Below, in pieces: positions 53,638 through 62,194 of a DNA stretch of 64,000 nucleotides (its first letter is position 1; each line of letters starts with the position of its first letter). The position numbers were made by a program, and so were the translations under genes. The DNA comes from Desulfobacterales bacterium (GTDB lineage Bacteria; Desulfobacterota; Desulfobacteria; Desulfobacterales; JAAELO01). The notes below the pieces were generated by a model. That model made no database searches. It was not told the origin of the DNA and saw nothing but the letters and a program-made list of their open reading frames with translations. Location: the NCBI GenBank assembly GCA_024226555.1, contig JAAELO010000198.1:86439-150438 (forward strand), read 5' to 3'.

Positions 53638-53797
53638 GAACCTCTATTAACTGCCTTTTGATCGAACTACTGCGTTATTCAAAAAAGAACTGTTGTAAAA
53701 TCAGCTCGTTATTTTTTTTCACGCAGAGATTTTATAAAACTAAAAGCTTTTATAAACGTTGAATTTCAATCAAAATTCTAATTAATAGGAGGTTCTC
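53638..53797. repeat. dispersed MITE-like element, copy 15
   Basis: 160 bp, GGAACCTCTATTAACTGCC (arm 2) to TCTAATTAATAGGAGGTTCTC (arm 1). The interior holds GATCGAACTACTGCG, the CAGCTCGTTATTTTTTTTCACGCAGAG block and TTATAAAACTAAAAGC. No exact target duplication. It lies between the methyltransferase and ABC-F genes. Confidence 0.88.
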
Positions 53798-53884
53798 ATA
53801 ATTGTTTGATTTTTTTACTAAAACAGATGAGACGATTTAATATTCTAAAGGAATTGAGGATTTTGATAAATCCACAAAAATTAT

Positions 53885-55519
53885 ATGATTCATTTAACTG
53901 ATATTTCAAAACAACATGGCCCACAAATACTGTTTAAAAATTCAAGTCTTCAGATCCTTCCGGGAACACGTACCGGACTTGTTGGTGCAAACGGAACAGG
54001 AAAAACATCAATTTTTCGCCTGATTGTCAGAGAAGAAGAACCAGATAGCGGCGATATCTCATATTCTAAAAAAACTAAGATCGGCTACTTTTCACAGGAA
54101 GTGGGTGACATGAATGAAGGATCTGCGCTTTCTGAAGTAATGTCAGCAGCCTCAGATATTGTTAAGCTTGGCGAAAAGCTTAAAGAGATGGAAGGTAAAA
54201 TGGCTGAGCCTATGGAAGCTGATGCCATGGACAAACTTTTAGCGGATTATGGAGATGCCGCTGAAGATTTTGAGAACAGAGGCGGATACGATCTTGAAAC
54301 CAGAGCACAAACTGTTTTAACAGGTTTAGGGATCGGGCCTGCTGACTACGACAGACCCGTTTCAAGCTTTAGTGGTGGTTGGAAAATGAGAATTGCCCTT
54401 GCAAAAATTCTAACCATCTCACCGGACGTTCTTCTTTTAGATGAACCAACAAACCATCTTGATATGGAATCTATCATCTGGCTTGAAAACTGGCTTGTTA
54501 ATGAATTCAAAGGGGCCATTCTCATGACCTGCCACGATCATGACTTCATGAACAAAATTGTTTCAAGAATTATTGAGGTAGCAAACTCTACGACAACAAC
54601 CTATAGTGGAAACTATGATTTCTATACCCGTGAAAGAGAAGTTAGATTAACACAACTTTTAGCAAGTCACAGAAGACAGCAGGAGATGATAGCCAAAGAG
54701 GAGAACTTTATTGCTAAATTTAAAGCAAGGGTTTCACATTCTGCACAGGTTCAATCAAGAATAAAAAAACTGGCAAAGATTGAAAGAATTGAAATTCCTG
54801 AGCAGCAAAAAGTGATAAATTTTGAATTCAACGAACCACCCAGATCGGGAGATGATGTTTTTACTCTTACAGATGTGGAAAAGGTTTGGGAATCAGAAGC
54901 AATATCTCCTAAAAAAGTATTTTCAGGCCTTTCCGGGTTGATTACAAGGGAAGACAAAATAGCAGTGGTTGGAATTAATGGTGCAGGAAAATCAACTCTA
55001 CTTAAAATAATGGCAGGAAAAACTGAACCTACAAGTGGAATAGCCAAAATCGGAGCAAGTGTTAATATGGGATATTTTTCACAGCATTCAATGGATATTC
55101 TTGATCCTAAAATGACAGTTTTTGAAGCTGTTCAGGAATCACTTCCACTTGAGGGAAATGGACCAATAAGAAATCTTTGTGGAGCGTTTCTTTTTTCAGG
55201 AGATGAAGCTGATAAAAAAATTAGTACGCTCTCTGGTGGAGAGAAAAGCAGAGTTGTTCTTGCTACACTTCTTGGAAAACCATTAAATTTTCTGGTTCTT
55301 GACGAACCCACGAACCATTTGGATATTCAATCACGGGAAATTCTTTTAAAGGCGCTGCAAAAGTTCACAGGGACAATTGTTCTTGTTAGCCACGACAGAT
55401 ATTTTTTAAGATCACTTGTTAGCAAAGTTTATGAGATAGATAATGGAGCAATGACATCATACCATGGAGACTATGAATATTATCTATCCAAAACAGGTCA
55501 TGATCACAAGGCTTTATAA
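53885..55519 (+). CDS. ABC-F family ATPase
   Basis: 544 residues with two ABC domains and no membrane segment. First domain: Walker A GANGTGKTS and signature FSGGWKMR; second: GINGAGKST and LSGGEKSR. Both have Walker B with DEPTNHLD. A basic helical linker (about 245-310, FKARVSHSAQVQSRIKKLAKIE) links them. ABC-F proteins act on the ribosome as translation factors or antibiotic-protection factors; the length and linker suggest a housekeeping YbiT/Uup-like type. No SD is obvious. Confidence 0.9.
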   Translation: MIHLTDISKQHGPQILFKNSSLQILPGTRTGLVGANGTGKTSIFRLIVREEEPDSGDISYSKKTKIGYFSQEVGDMNEGSALSEVMSAASDIVKLGEKLKEMEGKMAEPMEADAMDKLLADYGDAAEDFENRGGYDLETRAQTVLTGLGIGPADYDRPVSSFSGGWKMRIALAKILTISPDVLLLDEPTNHLDMESIIWLENWLVNEFKGAILMTCHDHDFMNKIVSRIIEVANSTTTTYSGNYDFYTREREVRLTQLLASHRRQQEMIAKEENFIAKFKARVSHSAQVQSRIKKLAKIERIEIPEQQKVINFEFNEPPRSGDDVFTLTDVEKVWESEAISPKKVFSGLSGLITREDKIAVVGINGAGKSTLLKIMAGKTEPTSGIAKIGASVNMGYFSQHSMDILDPKMTVFEAVQESLPLEGNGPIRNLCGAFLFSGDEADKKISTLSGGEKSRVVLATLLGKPLNFLVLDEPTNHLDIQSREILLKALQKFTGTIVLVSHDRYFLRSLVSKVYEIDNGAMTSYHGDYEYYLSKTGHDHKAL

Positions 55520-55520
55520 T

Positions 55521-55811
55521 GGAAACCCCTAATAACTGCCTATAAAACAAAAGTCTTTAGGGAACCTCTAATAATTAATATTTTGGATGAAATGCAAGGC
55601 ATTTCCAAAAGTAACGATCCGATTTTATTACAGTTTTTTTTTGGAAATAACAAAGTATTACGCCAAAAGAGGAGTTATTAGAGATTCCCTTTAGTTTTGT
55701 TTTGACCGAACTACTGTGGTTTTCGTTAATCAGCTTGTAATGCTGTGAATGCTTCGCATTACACTGAGTATCATCAAAAAAAGAACTGTTGTAATGTTTA
55801 TAAATAAAAGC
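55521..55811. repeat. dispersed MITE-like element, copy 16 outer, interrupted by another copy
   Basis: The left end is GGAAACCCCTAATAACTGCC, then TATAAAACAAAAGTCTTTA. The sequence resumes after the inner copy as TTTAGTTTTGTTTTGACCGAACTAC and runs to about 55811 (AATGTTTATAAATAAAAGC), where the similarity stops. The right terminus is missing. Confidence 0.78.
55560..55689. repeat. dispersed MITE-like element, inner nested copy with TTTA duplication
   Basis: 130 bp, GGGAACCTCTAATAATTAA (arm 1, with GATGAAATGCAAGGCAT) to AGTTATTAGAGATTCCC (arm 2). It is flanked by TTTA at 55556-55559 and 55690-55693, both within the outer copy's own sequence. Confidence 0.95.
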
Positions 55812-55952
55812 ATTTTGATCTTCAGAAAACCCGAAGTGCGCCAAACTGATCATTGTGAGGATCGTAATAATTTGAAAAGAGAACAACCAATAGCTTTTTA
55901 ACCATCCAAAATCTGAGAAGTGACGTTTTCTCGCTTTTATTATTTCAATCAT
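55575..55952 (-). pseudogene. small membrane protein gene truncated by the nested elements
   Basis: The start at 55952 has a strong SD (GGAGGG, 6 bases upstream). The first 40 or so residues look native: MIEIIKARKRHFSDFGWLKS, a hydrophobic helix (YWLFSFQIITILTMISLAHFG) and SEDQ. From about residue 45 the frame runs into the outer element at 55811 and then the inner copy, giving about 80 residues of element-derived sequence before a stop at 55575. The parent gene is probably disrupted; a short membrane peptide could still be made. Confidence 0.6.
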
Positions 55953-56220
55953 AGAACCCTCCATAAAAATATTTGTAATAATAATGAAAAATCCCTATAA
56001 TATAAAATGTTTATTTCATTAATAAATATTAATAATCTCAATTTTAATCATTTTTTTAAATATATACCAGTTTTAAAAGTTAGCGACTTTTTCTACTTTA
56101 TTTTTTTATAACAATTTTTTTCTTTTCATAAGAGTAAAAATAGTTTATTAACGGCCCCTGTTCGTTAAGTTACATCAGGAATAATACATAGAATAGTTCA
56201 ATAACTATAGGAGGTTATAA

Positions 56221-56769
56221 ATGAAGGATTTGTCAAATTTTAGTTTTTTTAGTGGTGGTTTGAAAGGAACAGAAGCATCATTCGGTGAAAATGTTGAAAA
56301 ATGGGGAATTAAAGAAACTAACTTCTCTTTTGAGGGACATGAGTTAGCAAGGGATACAAATGCAAAGATCCTAAGTAAAGATGAGATGAAACTTGGTGAT
56401 ATTAGTATGGAGATAGTCTCTGCAAGATTGAAAAGAAAGTATGCCGAGGCTGAAAAAATTCGTAAGGTTTTCCAGGTTATTTTCCATATAGTAAATAGTG
56501 GATATCAGGTTTTCTCAGTGGGTAGAATTCTTGAAGACAAGACCGTTAAAGGTGGGACAGGCTGGGGTGTTGAGCTTGGTATTTTCTTTAACAGACCAGT
56601 GAGTGTTTATGATCAGGATACTAATAAATGGTACACATGGAAAGATAATGACTGGGCTCCCGACACACCAGTAATAACAAATGAAACTTTTTGTGTAACA
56701 GGAACAAGATATCTTACAAAAGAGGGTCGTGAAGCTATTGATCAGCTTTTTGAAAGATCTTTCGGGTAA
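56221..56769 (+). CDS. hypothetical protein, possibly a Rossmann-like SLOG-type nucleotide-binding protein
   Basis: 182 residues. It opens SFFSGGLKGTEASFGENVEKWG, resembling the GGAxGADxxFG glycine loop of SLOG/LOG-like folds. Further blocks are FSFEGHELAR, KRKYAEAEKIRKVFQVIFH, VFSVGRILEDKTVKGGTGWGVEL and TGTRYLTKEG. TVKGGTGWG and the closing CVTGTRYL look like ligand-binding segments. I recognise the type as a conserved protein but not a defined function. SD AGGAGG is 6 bases upstream. It stands alone. Confidence 0.72.
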   Translation: MKDLSNFSFFSGGLKGTEASFGENVEKWGIKETNFSFEGHELARDTNAKILSKDEMKLGDISMEIVSARLKRKYAEAEKIRKVFQVIFHIVNSGYQVFSVGRILEDKTVKGGTGWGVELGIFFNRPVSVYDQDTNKWYTWKDNDWAPDTPVITNETFCVTGTRYLTKEGREAIDQLFERSFG

Positions 56770-56912
56770 AATATTGGAAAAAAAGTGAAAAACTGAGGAA
56801 TTGAACTATTAGGTCATTTGGATAAAAATATTTAATAAACTAATTGTTCTTTTTCCCCTGTTTTTATATCTTATTTCAATAGCAAACGAATAATTAATTA
56901 AGAAGTTTTGAA

Positions 56913-57107
56913 TTAGCTTTTTTTTGTTTGCTCAAGCCATTCCTTCTGCTTTTTTTGATACTCATCCTCAGTTTCATCCCAGCATTTATCCTTAATTGTT
57001 TCAGGATCAAAGGGAGTACCTTGTTTTCCTAAGGATTTGAAAAGCTTCTTCATCTTCTCAATTTTTCGAATTTTCTTTTTTTCTAACTCTTTATCAATTG
57101 TTTCCAT
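56913..57107 (-). CDS. small charged hypothetical protein
   Basis: 64 residues, highly charged and helical (ETIDKELEKKKIRKIEKMKKLFKSL, then a Trp-containing tail). No family recognised. The SD is weak. It could be a real small gene in the gap before truA, but low complexity makes the call uncertain. Confidence 0.4.
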   Translation of the reverse strand: METIDKELEKKKIRKIEKMKKLFKSLGKQGTPFDPETIKDKCWDETEDEYQKKQKEWLEQTKKS

Positions 57108-57302
57108 GACTTAATTTTATCTTTATTATGGTAATACTGCAAGATGATTATATCAAGGCAACCCTCTAATATGTTTTTTTGTAAAAAATGGTTTGACTTG
57201 TCAAAACCATAGGCTTGACTCAATTGTTGCTTTGAAGTACATATCTCTTTTTAAAACAGGCCGTTAATTTGTAAAGAGGTCCTTTAATTACGATAATATG
57301 TA

Positions 57303-57465
57303 GGGAATCTCTAAAAACTGCTCTTTGACCGAACTACAGCGTTGTTCGAAATAAAAAACTGTTGTAATGTTTATAAAATAAAAGCTTTTTTATAAACGAA
57401 TCGCCTCGTTATTTATTTCTTACCCTTGTATTTCAATCAAATTTCTGGTTTTTTAGAGGGTTCCC
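57303..57465. repeat. dispersed MITE-like element, copy 17, with TGTA target duplication
   Basis: 163 bp, GGGAATCTCTAAAAACTGC (arm 2) to CTGGTTTTTTAGAGGGTTCCC (arm 1), flanked by TGTA at 57299-57302 and 57466-57469. It contains GACCGAACTACAGCGTTGTTCG and the GTTTATAAAA/TTTTTATAAAC hairpin. It ends 22 bases before the truA start. Confidence 0.93.
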
Positions 57466-57487
57466 TGTATTTAAAAGGTTATTTTTG

Positions 57488-58309
57488 ATGAAAGATTCAA
57501 CAGCTAAAGACACTTCCCTTACCAACTACAGAATAGATGTCCGTTATGATGGACAGAACTTCTATGGATGGCAAAGACATAAAGACAAACCCACAATTCA
57601 AGGGGCGCTTGAAAATGCTGTAACGGAGTGTTTTGGAATACGCCAGAATATAGAAGGGTCAGGCCGAACAGATCGTGGAACCCATTCAATAGGACAGGTT
57701 GCATCAGTTCGTCTTCCTGATAATATAGACGAAAAAGAATCATTATTGGTTCTCAATAATGCTCTTACCAATGAAATTGAAATTACTGATCTTAAAAAAG
57801 TCTCAGATGACTTCCATGCCAGAGAGTCTGCCATAGGTAAACGTTATTGTTTTAAAATATGGAACCATCCAGATTTGCCATCTGAAAGAGATGGGAAAGT
57901 CTGGTATGTAGCTGAAAAATTAGATTTTGGATTGATGCAGAAAACCTGTCCTAATTTCATAGGCACACTTGACTATGCCTCTTTTGCTAAGGTTCCCAAT
58001 TTTAAAAGAGCAACGTCAGTACGAACTGTCCATTCTCTTTCACTTAAAAAGGAGGGTATGTTACTAACTTTCTCAATTATAGCAGACGGTTTTCTATATA
58101 AAATGGTTCGAAATATCGTTCGTTCCATTGTTAAAGTTGGTGAAGGAAGGATACTGGTTACTGAAATTCCACGTATTATTGAGGCAAAAAGCCGAAAGGC
58201 TGCACCGGGTACTGCACCTGCTTCAGGGCTATACCTGGATGCTGTTTTCTACGATCAAAGCAGTTTAGATGCTGCTATAAAGATAAGTCAAAAGGATGAA
58301 GTCAGATAA
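57488..58309 (+). CDS. truA: tRNA pseudouridine synthase A
   Basis: 273 residues from the ATG at 57488. The catalytic Asp62 is in GSGRTDRGTHSIGQVA. Other TruA blocks are VRYDGQNFYGWQRH, KRYCFKIWNH and GFLYKMVRNIVRSIVKVG. It makes pseudouridine at tRNA positions 38-40. The start codon is 22 bases downstream of a repeat element, so the native promoter may be displaced. The stop overlaps the SpoU start (TAATG). Confidence 0.94.
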   Translation: MKDSTAKDTSLTNYRIDVRYDGQNFYGWQRHKDKPTIQGALENAVTECFGIRQNIEGSGRTDRGTHSIGQVASVRLPDNIDEKESLLVLNNALTNEIEITDLKKVSDDFHARESAIGKRYCFKIWNHPDLPSERDGKVWYVAEKLDFGLMQKTCPNFIGTLDYASFAKVPNFKRATSVRTVHSLSLKKEGMLLTFSIIADGFLYKMVRNIVRSIVKVGEGRILVTEIPRIIEAKSRKAAPGTAPASGLYLDAVFYDQSSLDAAIKISQKDEVR

Positions 58310-58815
58310 TGAATGAGAGTGAATTTGTTCATCAAAGGCATAAGGGCCCAACTAAACTTGAAAGGCCAAGAGAGTTGATTGTTGCTTGTGCACCCATGCG
58401 GAGCAATGTAAATATTTCACAAATTGCAAGAACTGCCAGTGCGTGCGCAGTTGAAAGAATGATCATTTGTGGAAATGCTTCATTAAAACCAAAAATTGCA
58501 CGTGATGCAGCCTCAGAGTTACCTGTCTCAACCCACAGATCTCTTGCTCCTGTACTAAAAAAACTCAAACAGGATGGCTACCGTATCGTTGGAATTGAAC
58601 AAACATCTAACTCCCGGAATATTCATGAGTTTTCATTTACACGCCGAACAGTTCTGGTTGTGGGAAATGAACGTCTTGGAATTAGCGATGAGATTCTTAC
58701 ACTTCTTGATGATGTTATTGAAATTCCAGTGTGGGGCATGCCCCATAGTTACAATGCTGCATCCGCAGCCAACATGGCATTATATGAATATTGCAGACAA
58801 TTTCCTGTTGGATAG
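58309..58815 (+). CDS. SpoU/TrmH family RNA 2'-O-methyltransferase
   Basis: 168 residues, the short single-domain SPOUT form. SAM knot motifs: NVNISQIARTASACAVERMIICG, VLVVGNERLGISDEIL and IPVWGMPHSYNAASAANMALYEYCRQF. It methylates a ribose in tRNA or rRNA; it may be TrmL/TrmH-like, but the target is not determined. It is coupled to truA by overlapping stop/start codons. Confidence 0.9.
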   Translation: MNESEFVHQRHKGPTKLERPRELIVACAPMRSNVNISQIARTASACAVERMIICGNASLKPKIARDAASELPVSTHRSLAPVLKKLKQDGYRIVGIEQTSNSRNIHEFSFTRRTVLVVGNERLGISDEILTLLDDVIEIPVWGMPHSYNAASAANMALYEYCRQFPVG

Positions 58816-58832
58816 GGATCGTTTTGATTCCC

Positions 58833-59063
58833 ATGTTTAACAAGCTTTTCAAAAGTCTTGGAAAAATTCAGGCTATTAATATGGCAATAACAATAATAAG
58901 TGTTGCCCTGCTTGTTATCACTTTAACCCTTCTTTTAAATAAAATACTAAAACCGATTAAAGAAACTGTAGCAGCTCTTGAAGATATCTCTAAAGGTGAC
59001 CTTCTGCTTTCAAATGACTTCCTTTTAGTTAGACGATATAAATATTTTTTAATACATCTCTAG
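58833..59063 (+). pseudogene. truncated chemoreceptor fragment with a HAMP domain
   Basis: 76 residues: a transmembrane helix (AITIISVALLVITLTLLLNK), then the HAMP start ILKPIKETVAALEDISKGDLLLSND, after which the frame ends. No sensor or MCP signalling domain follows, so this is a decayed receptor remnant. A further short frame at 59098 (MKQSSSLSDPDKDSSNPSAF) may be another piece. Confidence 0.6.
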
Positions 59064-59477
59064 AAAACTAAAGTCATTTTTATAAGGAACTTTTCAGATG
59101 AAACAATCTTCTTCCCTATCAGATCCAGATAAAGATTCATCCAATCCTTCTGCTTTTTTTTGGGACCAGAATTTCTTAAACAGACATTGAAGCAATATCT
59201 GTATATTTATTACCCACCTGTGTAATAAATACTCATTAAAGATGTGTACGTAATATACACATACTTTTCAAATTTACCAAACCTTCTGTTAATACAACCA
59301 TATTTATCACAAATACTTTTGGCACATATTCTGCTAACAATATTATATATTTTAAATAAGTATTTATTTAGAGTAAATTAATCAAATAGCAGTTGTTAGA
59401 GTTTCCCGATTACTACTTTTACAACTGAATTCAGATTAAAAGGATTTCCCGGTAAAAATACATAAAAGGAGATGATC
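59064..59477. other. 414-bp intergenic region before the ABC operon
   Basis: It holds possible MCP debris (59098-59190), a sigma-54-like site (59320-59335), and a solo arm 2 end GCAGTTGTTAGAGTTTCCC at 59389-59407. The SD AAGGAG of the ABC ATPase gene closes it. No gene is recognised. Confidence 0.5.
59320..59335 (+). promoter_or_regulatory. candidate sigma-54 promoter of the ABC operon
   Basis: TGGCACATATTCTGCT: an exact TGGCAC -24 element, GG-N10-GC spacing and CTGCT at -12 (consensus TTGCW). It lies about 140 bases upstream of the start at 59478. Confidence 0.45.
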
Positions 59478-60149
59478 ATGGCTCTGGTTCAAATTGAGAA
59501 TGTTTCTAAAACATACAAGACCGGTGATATTGAGGTCAAAGCTTTAAATGATATTAATCTGGCTATAGAAAAGTCTGCATTTGTATCCTTTGTCGGACCC
59601 TCAGGTAGTGGGAAGACCACCATGTTAAATATGATAGGATGCCTTGATAAGCCAACAAAAGGAAAAATTCTTATTGATGACAAACAGGTTGATATTTTCA
59701 ATCGTCAAAAAAGGGCGGCTTTCAGAGGGCAGAGAATTGGGTTTATCTTCCAGTCCTTCAATCTTTTCCCGGTACTAACTGCTTATGAAAACATAGAATA
59801 TCCCCTTGTTATGATTAAGAACGAACCTTTAGAGAAAAGAAAGGAATTAATTTTAGATATACTTGATTCCGTTAATATGCTTAACCAGAAAGATAAATTC
59901 CCTGATCAATTGTCTGGAGGGCAAAAACAAAGAGTTGCTATTGCCAGAGCCCTTGTGACTCAACCAAAACTGGTTATGGCGGATGAGCCTACGGCAAACC
60001 TTGACAAGGAATCTTCCATCAATGTGATTCGACTTATGCGGGATATGAAAGACAAGTTTAGTACTACGTTTATATTTTCAACCCATGATCCGCAAATTAT
60101 GGAAGAAGCGGAAATTACATATAATCTTGTTGACGGGAAATTGAGTTAA
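59478..60149 (+). CDS. ABC transporter ATP-binding protein (LolD-like)
   Basis: 223 residues. Walker A is GPSGSGKT, the signature LSGGQKQR, and Walker B LVMADEPT, in the MacB/LolD-type order. The ATG at 59478 is preferred over 59472 because AAGGAG lies 6 bases before it. It powers the FtsX-type permease encoded 33 bases downstream. LolD ATPases drive extraction of lipoproteins; here the wider operon suggests an envelope substrate, possibly a lipid or lipoprotein. Confidence 0.9.
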   Translation: MALVQIENVSKTYKTGDIEVKALNDINLAIEKSAFVSFVGPSGSGKTTMLNMIGCLDKPTKGKILIDDKQVDIFNRQKRAAFRGQRIGFIFQSFNLFPVLTAYENIEYPLVMIKNEPLEKRKELILDILDSVNMLNQKDKFPDQLSGGQKQRVAIARALVTQPKLVMADEPTANLDKESSINVIRLMRDMKDKFSTTFIFSTHDPQIMEEAEITYNLVDGKLS

Positions 60150-60182
60150 TGGACCTCAAATAAAAAGGAAAGGAGAAGTAAA

Positions 60183-61436
60183 ATGAACCGGGTTTTTAAA
60201 ATAGCATTTCGTAATCTCTTAAGATACAAACGAAGAACTATATTAACATCTTTGTTGATTACCTTTGGTATTGTGCTTGTCATTATGTTTTCAGGTCTTG
60301 CTGGTTCTTTTAAAACTATGATGATAGGACAAATTACGGATTCAAACCTTGCACAAATGCAGATTCATAAAAAAGGGTATGTTTCATCAATCGATACCAT
60401 GCCGTTAGATCTGACTCTCAATACTAACCAATACAAAAAAATTGAACAACTTCTTTCAAATGATTCTGAAATAATTGCCTGGACACCCAGAATTAAGCTC
60501 AATGCAATGTTAAGTAATTTTACCGATACTACCAATATCAGATTGAATGCAATAAGTCCTGAAAGTGAAATCCTGGTCTGTCCTAATGTTGGGGATCGCA
60601 TTACATTTGATAAAAAAAGAGAATCAAAAATATTATTAAATAAGGGTGAGGTTATTATTCCTGAAAAACTGGCAAGGGGTATGAAGCTAAAAATCGGCGA
60701 CCCTATAGTTCTGGTTGCAAATAATAAAGATGGAAGCGTAAATGGTTTAAACTTTAAAATCGCTGGTATTATTGAGAGCATTTTAGGTCCTCAGGGTAAA
60801 GAGGGATATATGCATATAAACGACGCACAGGAGCTTCTTCGGATGAATAGACCTGAAGTTATTGAAATTGCCATTCGATTACATGATTTTGATAAACTTA
60901 ATAAGGTGTTTAAAGCTCTATCTGCAAAATTAAAAACTTTTATAAATAAAAAAGGAAAACCGGAATTTGAAATTCATACCTGGGAAAAGCTTTCACCATT
61001 TTCAAACATAGCCATAATGATCGATTTCATGACTATTACAATGAAAATTATCATGATTGCTATCGTATTAATCAGTATTTTAAATGTTATGATGATGTCT
61101 GTTTACGAACGTACAAGAGAGATCGGAACCATGGCAGCCATTGGAACATCACCCGGCAGGATCATGAGTCTGTTTATTGCAGAAGGAATTATGATGGGGC
61201 TAATCAGTGCAATCATAGGCAATATCATTGGATTTTCAGGCATATTCTTATTAAATATTTATAAAATCAGCTTTTCATTTGGTCGTCAGGAAAATTTAAT
61301 ACTATCTCCTTCGGTGAATATAACAGAGCTTTTATGGGTGTCAGGTATTGTTCTATTTATCTCCGTATTTGCAAGTTTACAACCGGCTTATAAAGCGTCA
61401 AAAATGGAGCCTGTTGATGCTCTTAGACATGTTTAA
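60183..61436 (+). CDS. FtsX/LolC-E type ABC permease
   Basis: 417 residues. A helix at about 20-42 is followed by a large periplasmic MacB-like domain (about 45-270), and three helices in the C-terminal part (about 285-310, 335-360, 380-402). The coupling segment VYERTREIGTMAAIGTSPGRIMSLFIAEG is typical of FtsX-domain permeases. It is the membrane partner of the ATPase upstream. The SD GGAGAAG lies 7 bases before the ATG. Confidence 0.9.
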   Translation: MNRVFKIAFRNLLRYKRRTILTSLLITFGIVLVIMFSGLAGSFKTMMIGQITDSNLAQMQIHKKGYVSSIDTMPLDLTLNTNQYKKIEQLLSNDSEIIAWTPRIKLNAMLSNFTDTTNIRLNAISPESEILVCPNVGDRITFDKKRESKILLNKGEVIIPEKLARGMKLKIGDPIVLVANNKDGSVNGLNFKIAGIIESILGPQGKEGYMHINDAQELLRMNRPEVIEIAIRLHDFDKLNKVFKALSAKLKTFINKKGKPEFEIHTWEKLSPFSNIAIMIDFMTITMKIIMIAIVLISILNVMMMSVYERTREIGTMAAIGTSPGRIMSLFIAEGIMMGLISAIIGNIIGFSGIFLLNIYKISFSFGRQENLILSPSVNITELLWVSGIVLFISVFASLQPAYKASKMEPVDALRHV

Positions 61437-61459
61437 ATAAAAAAAATCAGGTGGAATTA

Positions 61460-62194
61460 ATGAAAAAAATAATCATATTTATTCTAATAAGTTTCTTTAA
61501 CACGATATCGGTATTTGCCATTGACGGAAATGAAATTCTCAGTAAAGTCGACAAAAATCTTAACCCAGAAAGCTTTGAAATGTATAGAAAGCTAATAAAC
61601 GTTGAACCAGACGGCACTAAAAAAGAATTTATTATGTTTTCTGTGAAGAAAGGTAAGGATAAAATTGCATCTGTTTTTCTTTCACCAGCCAGTGAAAAGG
61701 GAAGAAGTACATTGCGTATCGGAGATAACATGTGGCTATATATTCCCAATGTTGGAAAACCTCTTAGAATAACAAGCCTGCAATCCATGACTGGTGGTGT
61801 CTTTAATAATTCCGATATTATGAGAGTTGATTACAGTGCCGAATATAACTGTGAAAGAATAGAAACTACCGATAAAGGATACACTCTCTATTTAAAGGCT
61901 AAACTAAAGAATGTGGCTTATGAGGCCGTTACCATGTTTATAGATTTTAAAAAATTACTTCCCTATAAAATTCAGTGTTATGCTGCATCAGGAATGTTAA
62001 TAAAAAATCTTTATTTTAAAAAAGTCAAAAATTTTGGAAATGGTGTTATAAGGCCTGCAATTATTGAAACGGATAGCCCTTTATACAAAGGTTATAAATC
62101 TTATATAATTTTTGCAAAATTACAAAAACGAGTACTTCCCGATGAGATATTCAGCCTGAACTATATGCATAAAATCGATGGTTTGAGACAATGA
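61460..62194 (+). CDS. LolA-like periplasmic carrier protein
   Basis: 244 residues from the ATG at 61460 (AGGTGGA just upstream). A signal peptide (about 1-20, VFAID) precedes a beta-rich mature domain similar in type to the product at 48119: DGNEILSKVD, SVFLSPASEKGRSTLRIGDNMWLYIPNVGKPLRI, and a SQ-rich MRVDYSAEY. LolA-like half-barrels carry acylated molecules through the periplasm. The start of the outer-membrane barrel gene overlaps its stop codon. Confidence 0.83.
   Translation: MKKIIIFILISFFNTISVFAIDGNEILSKVDKNLNPESFEMYRKLINVEPDGTKKEFIMFSVKKGKDKIASVFLSPASEKGRSTLRIGDNMWLYIPNVGKPLRITSLQSMTGGVFNNSDIMRVDYSAEYNCERIETTDKGYTLYLKAKLKNVAYEAVTMFIDFKKLLPYKIQCYAASGMLIKNLYFKKVKNFGNGVIRPAIIETDSPLYKGYKSYIIFAKLQKRVLPDEIFSLNYMHKIDGLRQ

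Noticed and set aside
55575..55964. Full 129-residue minus-strand frame as an ordinary gene
   Set aside because: Two thirds of it is read from nested repeat elements; only the first 40 or so residues look native.
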